From: Streptomyces formicae
GTDB taxonomy: Bacteria > Actinomycetota > Actinomycetes > Streptomycetales > Streptomycetaceae
Length of the DNA stretch: 64,000 bases
Reading direction: 5' to 3'
Assembly: GCF_002556545.1 (NCBI RefSeq)
Contig: NZ_CP022685.1
Coordinates: forward strand, 1 to 64,000
In this document: one piece after another, positions 7,983-16,585 of the stretch
Position numbering within the stretch: the first letter of the stretch is position 1
Layout of the letters: every line of letters begins with the position of its first letter
Program-made: the position numbers and the translations under genes
The notes under the pieces: model-generated
Seen by the model: the letters and a program-made list of their open reading frames with translations, nothing else
Told to the model about the DNA's origin: nothing
Databases searched by the model: none

Positions 7983-9716
7983 TCAGGCGGGGCGGTGCAG
8001 CGTGCCGTCGGTCAGCTCCAGCACACGCTCGGCGTAACGTGCACGCAGGGCGCGGTCGTGGGTGACCAGGAGCTTCGGACCGGAGAACTCCTCGATGGCT
8101 TCCTGGAGTTGTTCCACCAGGGGCAGGCTGAGGTGGTTGGTCGGCTCGTCGAGGAGCAGGAGGTCGGGGCGGCCCGCGAAGAGTTCGGCGATGCTCAGGC
8201 GGCGGCGCTGGCCCGTGGAGAGTCGGTCCACCGGCACCTGGAGGTCGCCGCGCCGGAACAGCCCGAACCGGCCGAGTTCGGCGTACGCCGTCTCGAGGTC
8301 GAGGGCCCGGCGCCGGGCGTAGATGTCCAGGAGGCTGCAGTGGCCGTCCTCGTAGACCGTCTCCTGCGGCAGGTACCCCACCCGCACGCCCTCCCCCAAG
8401 GTGACGGTGCCGCGATCGGCGGTCAGGACACCGGCGAGGACCCGCAGGAGGGTGGACTTGCCCGCGCCGTTCGGGCCGACGATCACGGTGAAGTCGCCCG
8501 GCTTGAGGGCGAGTTCGATGTCACTGAGGACGTCGCCGAGTGCGATGTGGGCGGCGTGCAGCAAAGGCTGATCGGTGGCTGTCGGCGCCGCGGGCCGCTC
8601 GGCGGACGGGCCGGGGCTAAAGCGCAGCGGCTCGGGTGGGCGTGGCACGGGGTCGTCGAGGAGGCGTTGCAGGTCGAGGCGGGCCGCCCGCGTCCTGCGG
8701 GCCATCGCGGCCTGGACCTTGCCGCCCGTGCGGTCGTAGCCCATCCTCTCGTTGTCGGACGGCAGGCCGCCCCCGTCGTCGGCGGCGGCCGCCCGGTCAA
8801 CGCGGCGGCGCACCCGGTCGATCTCCTCGCGCCACTGCGCGTACTGGCGTTCCCAGCGGGCCCGCGCGGCGCGCTGCTCCGAGAGGTACTCCAGATAGCC
8901 GCCGCCGTGACGGACGGCAACGGCGCGCGGGCCGTCCAGGTCGACGATGTCGGTGACCGCCGCGGCGAGCAGACCGCGGTCATGGGTGGCGACCACGCAC
9001 GGGCCGCGGTAGCCGCGCAGCCAGTCGGTCAGCCAGTCCGCGGCCCGGTCGTCCAAGTGGTTCGTCGGCTCGTCGAGGAGCAGCGCTGACGGCTGTGCCA
9101 AGACGAGTTCGGCGAGCGCAAGACGGGCCCGCTGGCCGCTGGAGAGCCGGGCCACCGGGTGGGTGGGAGCCAGCGAGCCGAGCCCGAAGACGGCGAGGAC
9201 CTCACCGGTACGTGCCTCGCGCTCCCAGCCGCCGCGATCGGTAAACGCGTCCTGGGCACGCCCGTACTCGGCCAACAGCTCCTGCAGTTCGGACCCTTCG
9301 GACTCCGCGGTTCCCTGCGTCCCTTCGGCGTGCGCCATCCGCTCTTCGAGGTCCTCCAGCCGCGCGCCGAGCGCGTCGAGTTCGGCATGCGCCCGGTCCA
9401 GTACGTCAGTGATCGTCCAGGCGGCCGGGAAGCCGGGCTCCTGCGGCAAGAAACCGACCCTTCCCGTCACGGCACGCAGCACATGGCCGCGTTCGGGAGC
9501 CAGATCGCGGGCCAGGATCCGCAGCAGCGTGGACTTGCCCAGGCCGTTCTCGCCGATCAGGCCGATGCGTTCGTCCGCGGCGACGGTCAGGGAGATGTCC
9601 CGCAGCACCGGCCGCTCGCCCAGCGTGTGGGACACGCCGTCGGCCGCCAGATGGGCAGCGCCGCGGCTGCCCGCCAGGACGTCGGCACTGTCGGGAAGGT
9701 GAACGGTGTACTCCAT
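7983..9716 (-). CDS. ABC-F ATPase, second paralogue
   Basis: 577 aa, two cassettes: Walker A GENGLGKST at 55-63, LSSGQRARLALA signature and LLLDEPTNHLDD; then Walker A GPNGAGKST, LSTGQRRRLSIA signature and LLLLDEPTNHLS. The linker between cassettes (about 280-350) is Arg/Glu-rich. It resembles actinobacterial ABC-F proteins linked to macrolide-type self-resistance (TlrC-like architecture), but identity was not tested. It differs enough from its convergent neighbour, in signature and linker, not to be a recent duplicate. The ATG at 9716 is the only upstream start giving the usual short N-terminal extension. Confidence 0.87.
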   Translation of the reverse strand: MEYTVHLPDSADVLAGSRGAAHLAADGVSHTLGERPVLRDISLTVAADERIGLIGENGLGKSTLLRILARDLAPERGHVLRAVTGRVGFLPQEPGFPAAWTITDVLDRAHAELDALGARLEDLEERMAHAEGTQGTAESEGSELQELLAEYGRAQDAFTDRGGWEREARTGEVLAVFGLGSLAPTHPVARLSSGQRARLALAELVLAQPSALLLDEPTNHLDDRAADWLTDWLRGYRGPCVVATHDRGLLAAAVTDIVDLDGPRAVAVRHGGGYLEYLSEQRAARARWERQYAQWREEIDRVRRRVDRAAAADDGGGLPSDNERMGYDRTGGKVQAAMARRTRAARLDLQRLLDDPVPRPPEPLRFSPGPSAERPAAPTATDQPLLHAAHIALGDVLSDIELALKPGDFTVIVGPNGAGKSTLLRVLAGVLTADRGTVTLGEGVRVGYLPQETVYEDGHCSLLDIYARRRALDLETAYAELGRFGLFRRGDLQVPVDRLSTGQRRRLSIAELFAGRPDLLLLDEPTNHLSLPLVEQLQEAIEEFSGPKLLVTHDRALRARYAERVLELTDGTLHRPA

Positions 9717-9862
9717 GATTCCAGTATCAGGTCGGGGTGAATGGGGTCGCTGGGGCGGGCGTGGATCGGGTACCAGGCGGCCGTGGCTTTCGTGTTCGCA
9801 GTGCTGCTGGTTGTTGCCCCTGGCCGCCGGGTGCCGGGGGCCGGGTGCTCGATCATGGGCAG

Positions 9863-10318
9863 ATGACTGCCTTCTATCACGTGTGCTTTGTGGTCCCGGA
9901 CATCGAGCAAGCGATGCGGGACTTTCAGCGTTCGGCCGGGGTCCAGTGGAGTGCCCCTCTGGCCGACCGGCTCGGCGAGTGGGACTACCGCATCGTCTTC
10001 AGCGCGGGCGGACCGCCGTTCATCGAGCTCATCGAGGGGCCTGCGGGCAGTGCCTGGGATGCGTCGGAGGGAGCCAGGTTCGATCACATCGGATTCTGGT
10101 CCAGCGACGTCCGCCAAGGCTCCCGACGTCTGGCGGAAGAGGGCATGCCCACGGACTTCTCCGGTTGCCCCTACGGCCGTCCGTTCGCCTATCACCGCAT
10201 GGACAGCATCGGGGCACGCATCGAACTCGTCGATGTCAGCCGGCAGAGCGAGTTCCTCAGCCGATGGCATCCGGGCGGGGGGCCGATGCCCGCCATAGAC
10301 GAAAGCTGCGGAGACTGA
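9863..10318 (+). CDS. VOC-fold (glyoxalase/bleomycin-resistance) family protein
   Basis: 151 aa. It starts MTAFYHVCFVVPDIEQAMRDF, the usual first strand and helix of a VOC module, with His6 as a likely first metal ligand. A second half-module begins at FDHIGFWSSDVRQGSRRL, and a Glu (RIELVD) near residue 125 ends it, so the H/E metal ligands of a glyoxalase-like enzyme are present. ATG at 9863 is preferred over the GTG-rich extension to 9737 because homology begins exactly there. Substrate unknown; it could be a lyase, isomerase, dioxygenase or binding protein. Confidence 0.75.
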   Translation: MTAFYHVCFVVPDIEQAMRDFQRSAGVQWSAPLADRLGEWDYRIVFSAGGPPFIELIEGPAGSAWDASEGARFDHIGFWSSDVRQGSRRLAEEGMPTDFSGCPYGRPFAYHRMDSIGARIELVDVSRQSEFLSRWHPGGGPMPAIDESCGD

Positions 10319-10359
10319 GCTTGTTCCGCGCGGCCCGGCCTCGCTTGCTCCGCGCGGCC
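10319..10359. repeat. 17-bp direct repeat after VOC gene
   Basis: Copies at 10319-10335 and 10343-10359 share GCTTG-T/C-TCCGCGCGGCC with one mismatch. They lie in the 265-bp convergent gap between the VOC gene and gmd. No terminator with a long stem was recognised here. Confidence 0.5.
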
Positions 10360-10583
10360 TCGAACAACGCCCCGAACGTGATCCCCTATCGGGAGTTTCC
10401 GGGACGCGGGGACGGAGAACGGGTGGGCTGCGGAAGGCGCTGACCGTACTCGTTCGTCGCAGCCCCGGAGACGGGCCGCACCTCGTGGTGTCAGCTGCTC
10501 GACGCCGCCCATGACAGCCGAGCCCGGAACGGCGGCGGCCTCCGCATCCGGCGTGCGGGCCCGACCGCCGCCCCTTCCCTGGC

Positions 10584-11615
10584 TCACCAGTCATGCACGT
10601 CCCCCGGCGCCGAGGGATGGCGCAGCTCGCGGAGCCCCCTCTCCAGGTCGGCCTCGACCATCGTCCGCATCAGCTGCTCGAAGCCGACCTCGGGCTCCCA
10701 GCCGAGGTCGGTGCGGGCCTTCTTGGGGTTGGCGCACAGCAGGTCCACCTCGGCGGGCCGTACGAGTCGGTCGTCGCTGACGACGTGGGCCTGCCAGTCC
10801 AGGTCCACGGCTTCGAAGGCGATGCGTACCGCGTCGCGCACAGAGTGCATGTGCCCGGTACCGATGACGTATTCGCCGGGTTCGTCCTGGGTGAGCATGA
10901 GGTGCATGGCGCGTACGTAGTCGCCTGCGAAGCCCCAGTCCCGTACGGCGTCGAGGTTGCCGAGGCGCAGTCCGCTCTGCAGGCCGAGGCTGATCCTGGC
11001 CGCCGCCCTGGAGATCTTGCGGGTGACGAACTCCCGTCCGCGCCGCGGGGATTCGTGGTTGAAAAGAATGCCCGCGGCGGTGAACATGCCGAAGGATTCA
11101 CGGTAGTTGCGGGTGATGAGGTGCCCGTACGTCTTGGCGACCCCGTAGGGGCTGCGTGGCCGCGGCGGGGTGTCCTCGTCCTGCGGCACCTCGCTGACCT
11201 TGCCGAACATCTCGGAGGACGAAGCCTGGTAGAAGCGGATGGTGCCGGGCGGTGCGGCGCCGGACTGGCCGAGGCCGCCGACGATGCGGAGGGCCTCCAG
11301 CATGCGCAGGACACCCATGCCCGTGACCTCGCCGGTGAGTTCGGCCTGCTGCCACGACATGGGGACGTAGGAGATGGCGGCGAGGTTGTAGACCTCATCG
11401 GGCCTGACCCGGTCGACGGCGGCGACCAGGCTGCTCTGGTCGAGCAGGTCGCCCTCGACGAAGCGCAGTTCGGAGGCGATCCGCTCGATGCGGGGGCGGT
11501 ACGGGTTGGCCTGGCCGCGCAGCAGCCCCCACACCTCGTATCCGCGCTCCAGGAGGTGCTCGGCGAGGTAGGAGCCGTCCTGCCCCGTGATGCCGGTGAT
11601 CAGTGCGCGCCTCAT
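10584..11615 (-). CDS. gmd: GDP-mannose 4,6-dehydratase family (possibly GDP-heptose 4,6-dehydratase)
   Basis: 343 aa extended SDR. Rossmann motif [15 protein letters not shown] at 8-22, catalytic SSSEMFG (132-138) and YGVAK (Tyr157, Lys161), and the GMD-specific NHESPRRG and FVTRKI blocks. GMD converts GDP-mannose to GDP-4-keto-6-deoxymannose; homologues (WcbK/DmhA type) do the same on GDP-manno-heptose. With GmhA, GmhB-like and HddC-like genes in the same locus the heptose substrate is plausible but unproven. It is the last gene of the long minus-strand unit. Its ATG overlaps the stop of the upstream HAD gene (ATGA), implying translational coupling. Confidence 0.9.
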   Translation of the reverse strand: MRRALITGITGQDGSYLAEHLLERGYEVWGLLRGQANPYRPRIERIASELRFVEGDLLDQSSLVAAVDRVRPDEVYNLAAISYVPMSWQQAELTGEVTGMGVLRMLEALRIVGGLGQSGAAPPGTIRFYQASSSEMFGKVSEVPQDEDTPPRPRSPYGVAKTYGHLITRNYRESFGMFTAAGILFNHESPRRGREFVTRKISRAAARISLGLQSGLRLGNLDAVRDWGFAGDYVRAMHLMLTQDEPGEYVIGTGHMHSVRDAVRIAFEAVDLDWQAHVVSDDRLVRPAEVDLLCANPKKARTDLGWEPEVGFEQLMRTMVEADLERGLRELRHPSAPGDVHDW

Positions 11616-12322
11616 GGCCTCGCCCCTTCCTTCTTGCGGGCGGCGCCCGGACCCGGATGTCTGCCGTCCGGCCGGGGCAGCGGCGGTCGCCGCCAGTCCG
11701 TCGTGGCGAACGCCGCCACCAGCTCCGCCGCCTCCCGGAGCGCGGGCACGCTACCCAGGCAGCCGGGCTGCGCGGCGGGTGGTCCGCCGCGGCCGCTGCG
11801 GACGTGCAGCGACCAACAGCCCGCAGCCGTGGCGGCCATCATGTCCGTCTCGTGGTCGCCGACCATCAGCGTCTGGGCCGGGCGCACCCCGAGCCGGTCC
11901 AGGGCCCCGGTGAGGAGTCCCGGCCGGGGTTTGCGGCAGGGGCAGCGGGCGGCGGACGGATGCGGGCAGTGCAGGATCACCGGTCGTGGCACGCCGACGG
12001 CCGCCAGGTCGGCGGCCATGTGGTCGTGAATGCGGTCGAGTTCATGCGCGGTGAGCAGGCCGTTCCCGATCGCGGCCTGGTTCGTCACCACGGCAAGGCG
12101 CAGGCCGAGACCGGTGAGCCGGGCGCAGGCGTCGAGCGCACCTGGCAGCCACCGCCACTGCTCGGCGCGGGTCACATGGTCGGGGCGATTGACGTTGAGG
12201 ACGCCGTCGCGGTCGAGGAGCACGGCCTGGAGCTGCCCGTCGGGGCGCGCGGTGGGTGCCCGCTGGGCCAGGCACCCCTCGGGAGCCAACCGGGCCGGGC
12301 GCCCCGCTCGGTGGTCAGCCAT
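11612..12322 (-). CDS. GmhB-type HAD phosphatase (heptose-1,7-bisphosphate 7-phosphatase family)
   Basis: 236 aa. HAD motif [10 protein letters not shown] (nucleophile Asp near residue 37), motif II VVTNQ, the GmhB zinc loop [15 protein letters not shown], Lys in RKPRPG, and motif [12 protein letters not shown]. In ADP- and GDP-heptose synthesis GmhB removes the 7-phosphate of heptose 1,7-bisphosphate; the closely related histidinol-phosphatases are the main alternative. The residues after about 190 are a variable Pro/Arg-rich tail. ATG at 12322 overlaps the stop of the SDR gene by 8 nt. Confidence 0.85.
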   Translation of the reverse strand: MADHRAGRPARLAPEGCLAQRAPTARPDGQLQAVLLDRDGVLNVNRPDHVTRAEQWRWLPGALDACARLTGLGLRLAVVTNQAAIGNGLLTAHELDRIHDHMAADLAAVGVPRPVILHCPHPSAARCPCRKPRPGLLTGALDRLGVRPAQTLMVGDHETDMMAATAAGCWSLHVRSGRGGPPAAQPGCLGSVPALREAAELVAAFATTDWRRPPLPRPDGRHPGPGAARKKEGARP

Positions 12323-13454
12323 GGTGCTGCCCGAAGAACGCGGAGGATCCGTGGCGGTGTACGGGGCTGTGTCCGCTGGCGCCGCCCGTGGCGGGTTCGG
12401 CGGGTTCGGGCGGGGTGGCCGGTTCGGGCGGGTCTTCGGCGATGAGGTCGCGGACCGTGGTGCGGACGGCGGCCGTCGAGGTCAGCCGCGGCTGCCAGCC
12501 GAGGTCGAGCAGGGGCTGCGGGCTGACGCGCACGGTGGGGATGTCGCCCTTCCAGCCGTGCTCCCCCGAGCCGAACTCGATCTCGCCGTCCTCGCCCGGG
12601 AATTCGGCGACGGTGATACGGGCGATGTCGGCGGCCGAGGTGGAGTCGGTGTTGCACACGTCGTACGTCTCGAACGCCGCCCCGGTGTCGGAGGTGGCCT
12701 GCTCCGCCGCCCGCCCCGGTGCCGCCAGTGTCATCAACGCGGCCGCGCAGTCGGCGGCATGGAGGTAGCTGCGGGTCTGGCTGCCGTCGCCGAGCACCGT
12801 GAGCTTGCCCGGATCCTGGCGGAGCTTGCCGACGAAGTCATGGATGATGCCGCGGCGCATGCCCCCGCCGACGATGTTGGAGAGCCGCGCGGACACGGCG
12901 CGGAATCCCGTCTCGTGGGCGGCGGCGCACAGGAACGCCTCGGCCGCCGCCTTGCCCGCGCCGAACCGGGTCGTGGGCCGCGTCGGCCGATCGGCCGACG
13001 ACACCTCGCGTGTGGCCTGATCACCGTAGACGAGTTGGCTGGAGGTCATCACCAGGCAGCGCGGGGGGTGTTCGGCGAGGGCTTCGAGGAGGGCGACGGT
13101 GCCCGCCACCGTGGTGTCCAGGTCGGCGCGGCCCGAGTGGGCCCACGAGCGGTTCTCGGTGTTGGCGCCCAGGTGGAAGACCCAACGGGCGCCGCTGGTG
13201 AGCTGCCGCAGCGTCCGGGTGTCGCGCAGGTCGGCCTCGTGGTAGTGCAGTTCGGGGTGAGGGGTGGCACCGCGCAGGCGGTGCGCGGCCGACCACGGGA
13301 CGATGTCCACGGCCGTCACCCGGCAGCCCGCGGACAGGAGCCTGGTCACCAGGTGTGAGCCGATGAATCCGGCGGCTCCGGTGACGACGGCGCGCGGGGT
13401 GTCGCCGGACGTGTCGCCAGGTGTGTCTCCGGGAGTGTCTCCTGGTACATCCAT
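12315..13454 (-). CDS. NAD-dependent epimerase/dehydratase (extended SDR)
   Basis: 379 aa. After a repetitive N-terminus (PGDTPGDTPGDTSGDTP) the Rossmann motif VTGAAGFIGSHLVTRL begins near residue 24. The catalytic region is TSSQLVYGD. The expected YxxxK appears as FGAGK, so the usual catalytic Tyr is Phe here, which is unusual. Sugar-nucleotide epimerase or 4-keto-reductase is the most likely role, downstream of the 4,6-dehydratase. ATG at 13454 has AAAGG about 12 nt upstream; frames upstream read as non-coding. The C-terminal 40 residues are Pro/Glu/His-rich and probably disordered. Confidence 0.82.
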   Translation of the reverse strand: MDVPGDTPGDTPGDTSGDTPRAVVTGAAGFIGSHLVTRLLSAGCRVTAVDIVPWSAAHRLRGATPHPELHYHEADLRDTRTLRQLTSGARWVFHLGANTENRSWAHSGRADLDTTVAGTVALLEALAEHPPRCLVMTSSQLVYGDQATREVSSADRPTRPTTRFGAGKAAAEAFLCAAAHETGFRAVSARLSNIVGGGMRRGIIHDFVGKLRQDPGKLTVLGDGSQTRSYLHAADCAAALMTLAAPGRAAEQATSDTGAAFETYDVCNTDSTSAADIARITVAEFPGEDGEIEFGSGEHGWKGDIPTVRVSPQPLLDLGWQPRLTSTAAVRTTVRDLIAEDPPEPATPPEPAEPATGGASGHSPVHRHGSSAFFGQHHG

Positions 13455-13510
13455 GTCTGTTCCAGACCTTTCGTCGCGGGTGGTCCCCGCCAGTTCGCCT
13501 ACAGAGTGAA

Positions 13511-14256
13511 CTAGTGGGTGAGGTCGAGGAGTTGGGACAGCTTGCGGATACGGACGTAGCGCGCGGCGTCGTCCGGGTAGATGCCGAGGGGGTCGTAGAG
13601 GACCGTGAAGGGGAGCTCGCGCGGGGCGCCGTCGAGGGTGTCGCCGACATAGCGGCACTGCTCCAGGGGGCGGCCCAGGGCGACGGCCGCCATCCGGAAG
13701 ATCCTCGGGTCGGGTTTGGCGATGCCGACGGCGGACGAGTCGAGGACGCCGTCGAGGAGGTCGAGCAGCCCGGCCTGGGCCAGTTCGGCGTGCGCGCGGC
13801 CGTCGGCGTTGCTGACGACGTAGCGCTGCACCTGCGTGGGCAGGGCGTCCAGGAACGGGACGGCCTCGGGGTTGACGATGCTCCACAGCACCGTGTCGTC
13901 CACTTCCCGGTGGACCGTCCGCCACAGCAGGTCGGCGGCGTCGGGCGAACAGCCTGCGTGCGCGGACCAGCGGTGCGCGAAGGGGCGCGGCCCGGTGCCG
14001 GGCTCGCTCTCCAGATCGTGGTCGCGGGCCGCCAGGGCCACGGCGCGGCGTGCGGTGACGGGGTCGACACGCAGTCCGAGCCGTCTGCCGTAGTGGGCGA
14101 GCACCTCGCCGTCGAGCAGGATCAGGACGCCTCCGGAGTCCAGGAGCAGGGCCGGGTGCTGCGCGCCTGTGCGCGCGGCGGGGGGCGTCGGGGCGGGCTC
14201 GGGCCGGGGGTGGTGGCGCGGGGCTGTGCGGGGCTGCGGGACTGTGCGGTGCTCAT
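13511..14256 (-). pseudogene. HAD-family hydrolase interrupted by one apparent frameshift
   Basis: The ATG at 14256 has an excellent ribosome site (GGAAGGAG, 5 nt spacing), but its frame stops after 44 codons. The frame one base away carries motif I LLLDSGGVLILLDG, motif II VVSNADG, Lys in IAKPDPRIF and motif IV YVGDTLDG through to the stop at 13511, and has no ATG/GTG start before motif I. Adding one base to the six-G run at 14180-14185 joins the two frames into a 248-aa HAD phosphatase. Either a one-base error or deletion in that homopolymer, or a real null allele. Starting instead at the GTG at 14104 would lose the nucleophile Asp. Confidence 0.75.
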
Positions 14257-14352
14257 GGTGGCTCCTTCCCGCCGGGCCCGGGCGGCTCGGCGGCGGAGGG
14301 CCGGGCGCGACCGCCGGTACGGCTCACGGCGGTCGCGTGCGGCACCGGGCGG

Positions 14353-15321
14353 CTACTCGGGGGCGGGGGTCAAGAACAGGTTCACGAACTCCCGTTCCGT
14401 GCTCTCCGCGGCCCTGACGAACTCCTCGTCGGGCAGCTTGGGGTCGATGTCGAGGTCGTCGACGATGTCGCGGGTGAAGCCGAGCGAGGCGTAGATCCGC
14501 AGCACCTCCACCGGGTCACCGCCGCGCTCGCGGATGCCCGGCGGCCAGAACTCGACGAGCATCCGCGGGCGGCAGCGGCGCAGCGTGCGCTGCATGCCGA
14601 GGATCGCGAGATGGTCGCCGCCCTGGGTGTCGACCTTCACGAAGTCGATCTCGTGCACGTCGTCCAGGATGTCGTCGAGGGCGATCACCGGTACCGGGTG
14701 GCCGAGGTCGCTCGACTCTTCGAGGACCCGGTGGTCGCCGGTGTTGCCGTCCTTGTCGCGGCGCAGAAACGCGACGCCGGGCCGCTCACCGGCCGCGGCG
14801 AACACCGGCGTGACATTCGACGCGCCGTTGCGCAGCACGTTCTGCACGAGCATCTGGTGATTCCAGGCGTCGGCCTCGATGGCGATGACCCGGCCGTGCG
14901 GCTGCACCAGTTGGGACATCAGGAGGCTGAAGTAGCCGATGTGCGCGCCGATGTCGAGGACGGTGGTGCCCGCGGTGACGGTCTTGCGGATCGCGGCGTC
15001 CTCGTCGACCTCCCAGCGGCGGGTCTCGGCGAGTTCGGGCCGGATGATGGTGTCGTCGCCGTCGATCTGCAGGACCCCGACGTCGGAGTCGACGTGGGCG
15101 GGCAGGCGCCATTGCGGCGCCCCGGTGCCGGATACGGCGAAGGCCGCGCCGACGATGGGCCGCCACAGCCGCGCGGTGCTCTCCCCCGCCTCCTGTTCGG
15201 CCGGAGCGGAAGAGCCGTTCGCGAGGGTGGCGACCGCCGCGGCAGCGGCACGCTGGACCGTCAGCGCGTAGTCGGCGGGCGAGGGACCGCCGTAGGGTGC
15301 GCGGTGCTCTGCTTCGGGCAT
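14353..15321 (-). CDS. FkbM-family SAM-dependent methyltransferase
   Basis: 322 aa. The SAM-binding motif VLDIGAHIGYFSLLMS lies near residues 130-145, followed by GRVIAIEAD, and FVKVDTQGGDHLAILG near 240 is the FkbM signature. Family members O-methylate sugars or polyketides. About 90 residues precede the fold, Ala/Glu-rich at the start and then a small conserved-looking segment. It sits between a classical O-methyltransferase (74-nt gap) and the HAD gene (96-nt gap) in the same orientation, consistent with tailoring of a sugar-containing product. Confidence 0.87.
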   Translation of the reverse strand: MPEAEHRAPYGGPSPADYALTVQRAAAAAVATLANGSSAPAEQEAGESTARLWRPIVGAAFAVSGTGAPQWRLPAHVDSDVGVLQIDGDDTIIRPELAETRRWEVDEDAAIRKTVTAGTTVLDIGAHIGYFSLLMSQLVQPHGRVIAIEADAWNHQMLVQNVLRNGASNVTPVFAAAGERPGVAFLRRDKDGNTGDHRVLEESSDLGHPVPVIALDDILDDVHEIDFVKVDTQGGDHLAILGMQRTLRRCRPRMLVEFWPPGIRERGGDPVEVLRIYASLGFTRDIVDDLDIDPKLPDEEFVRAAESTEREFVNLFLTPAPE

Positions 15322-15395
15322 GCGGATGTCTGTCCCTTCTGGGTGAATGGATTCGGCAGGACGGAAGAAACGAAGGAAGGAGGACGTGCGGCGGG

Positions 15396-16568
15396 TCAGG
15401 CAGGTACGCCCTCGATGACGCTGTGGTACTGGGCCTCGAGATAGCCGTGGTCGGCGAGCTTGCGCGTCATCGTGTGCTGGAACCCGGCATCCGCGAACAG
15501 CTGCGCGAACTCGGCCTCGGAGCGCACGCGACCGCCCGTGGTGACCAGAAGGTCCATGTCGGTGGTGACGATGCCGTGGGCGGGCCCGAGCTCCTCCGAG
15601 CGCTGCGGCATCAGCGGTTCCATGACGAGGATGCGACCGTCGTCGGCGATGGCGGCACGGCAGTTGCGCAGGAGCCGGAGCACGTGGTCGTCGTCCCAGT
15701 CGTGCAGGACGCTCTTCATCACGTACAGATCGCCGCCGCGCACCACTTCCTTGAAGGCGTCCCCCGCGACCGCCGAGCAGCGCTCGGCCAGACCGGCTTC
15801 GGCAAGAGCCGCGCGTGCCTGCGCCATGCCTTCCGGCTGATCGAACACGATGCCCTCAAGGTGAGGGTGGGCGGCGAGGACACAGCCGAGGAGGGCGCCG
15901 TTGCCACCGCCGATGTCCACCACGGTCCTGCACCAGGAGAAGTCGTAGCCCTGGGCGAGGGCCGGGCCCACCGCCTTGGTGTCCTCGCCCATCGCCGCGT
16001 TGAACATCGCGTATTCCTCGGGTCGTTGGGCGTAGTACGTGAAGTAGGGCACCCCATGGATACGTTCGAAGGCGTTGGCGCCGGTGCGTACCGTCTCGGC
16101 GAGGTCGCCCCAGCTGCGCCACATGGCCTCACCGGCGAAGAGCAGCACCATGGCGCGGAGCGAGTCGGGCACGTCCGAGCGGAGCGGTCGGCCCATGGGA
16201 GTGAGGGCGTAGCGGTCGGGGCCGCCGTCGGGGTCGGGAGCGACGATGCCGGTACCCGCCATGCCGCGCAGCAAACGGCGCAGCGCGGTCTCGTCGGCGC
16301 CGCTGGCGCGGGCGAGTTCGGCGCTGGTGCGCGGCCCGTCGGCCAGGGCGTCGGGCAGTCCGAGCCGGACGGCGGCGTGGATGATCTGGGCGGGCATGGA
16401 ACCGAAGGCGAGCTCCCACAGGCGGGCTGTCGACTCCTGCTCGGCCGTCTCCTCCTGTGCCTCGGATCCCTCGGATGTCTCGGATGCCTCGGGTGTCTGC
16501 GCCTTTGCCTGCGCGGCCGGGTCGTCGGTGCCGGTGGCGGCCCGGTCATTGCTGTCGAGGGTCGTCAT
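15396..16568 (-). CDS. Methyltransf_2-type O-methyltransferase
   Basis: 390 aa. An N-terminal acidic, low-complexity leader (about 1-45, rich in Glu, Ala, Ser, Thr) is followed by the winged-helix dimerisation domain (RLWELAFGSMPAQIIHAAVRLGLPDAL) and a SAM domain with VVDIGGGNGALLG near 217 and the catalytic-region LHDWDDDH, where His is the usual general base. This is the acetylserotonin/hydroxyneurosporene O-methyltransferase class common in natural-product clusters. ATG at 16568 is preceded by GGAG and starts 17 nt after the phosphomutase stop. Confidence 0.88.
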   Translation of the reverse strand: MTTLDSNDRAATGTDDPAAQAKAQTPEASETSEGSEAQEETAEQESTARLWELAFGSMPAQIIHAAVRLGLPDALADGPRTSAELARASGADETALRRLLRGMAGTGIVAPDPDGGPDRYALTPMGRPLRSDVPDSLRAMVLLFAGEAMWRSWGDLAETVRTGANAFERIHGVPYFTYYAQRPEEYAMFNAAMGEDTKAVGPALAQGYDFSWCRTVVDIGGGNGALLGCVLAAHPHLEGIVFDQPEGMAQARAALAEAGLAERCSAVAGDAFKEVVRGGDLYVMKSVLHDWDDDHVLRLLRNCRAAIADDGRILVMEPLMPQRSEELGPAHGIVTTDMDLLVTTGGRVRSEAEFAQLFADAGFQHTMTRKLADHGYLEAQYHSVIEGVPA

Positions 16569-16585
16569 CTGCTGATCGCTCTCCT

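Noticed and set aside
14104..14106. GTG at 14104 as true start of the HAD gene
   Set aside because: It would omit motif I with the nucleophile Asp and has no ribosome site, whereas a perfect one precedes the ATG at 14256 one base out of frame.
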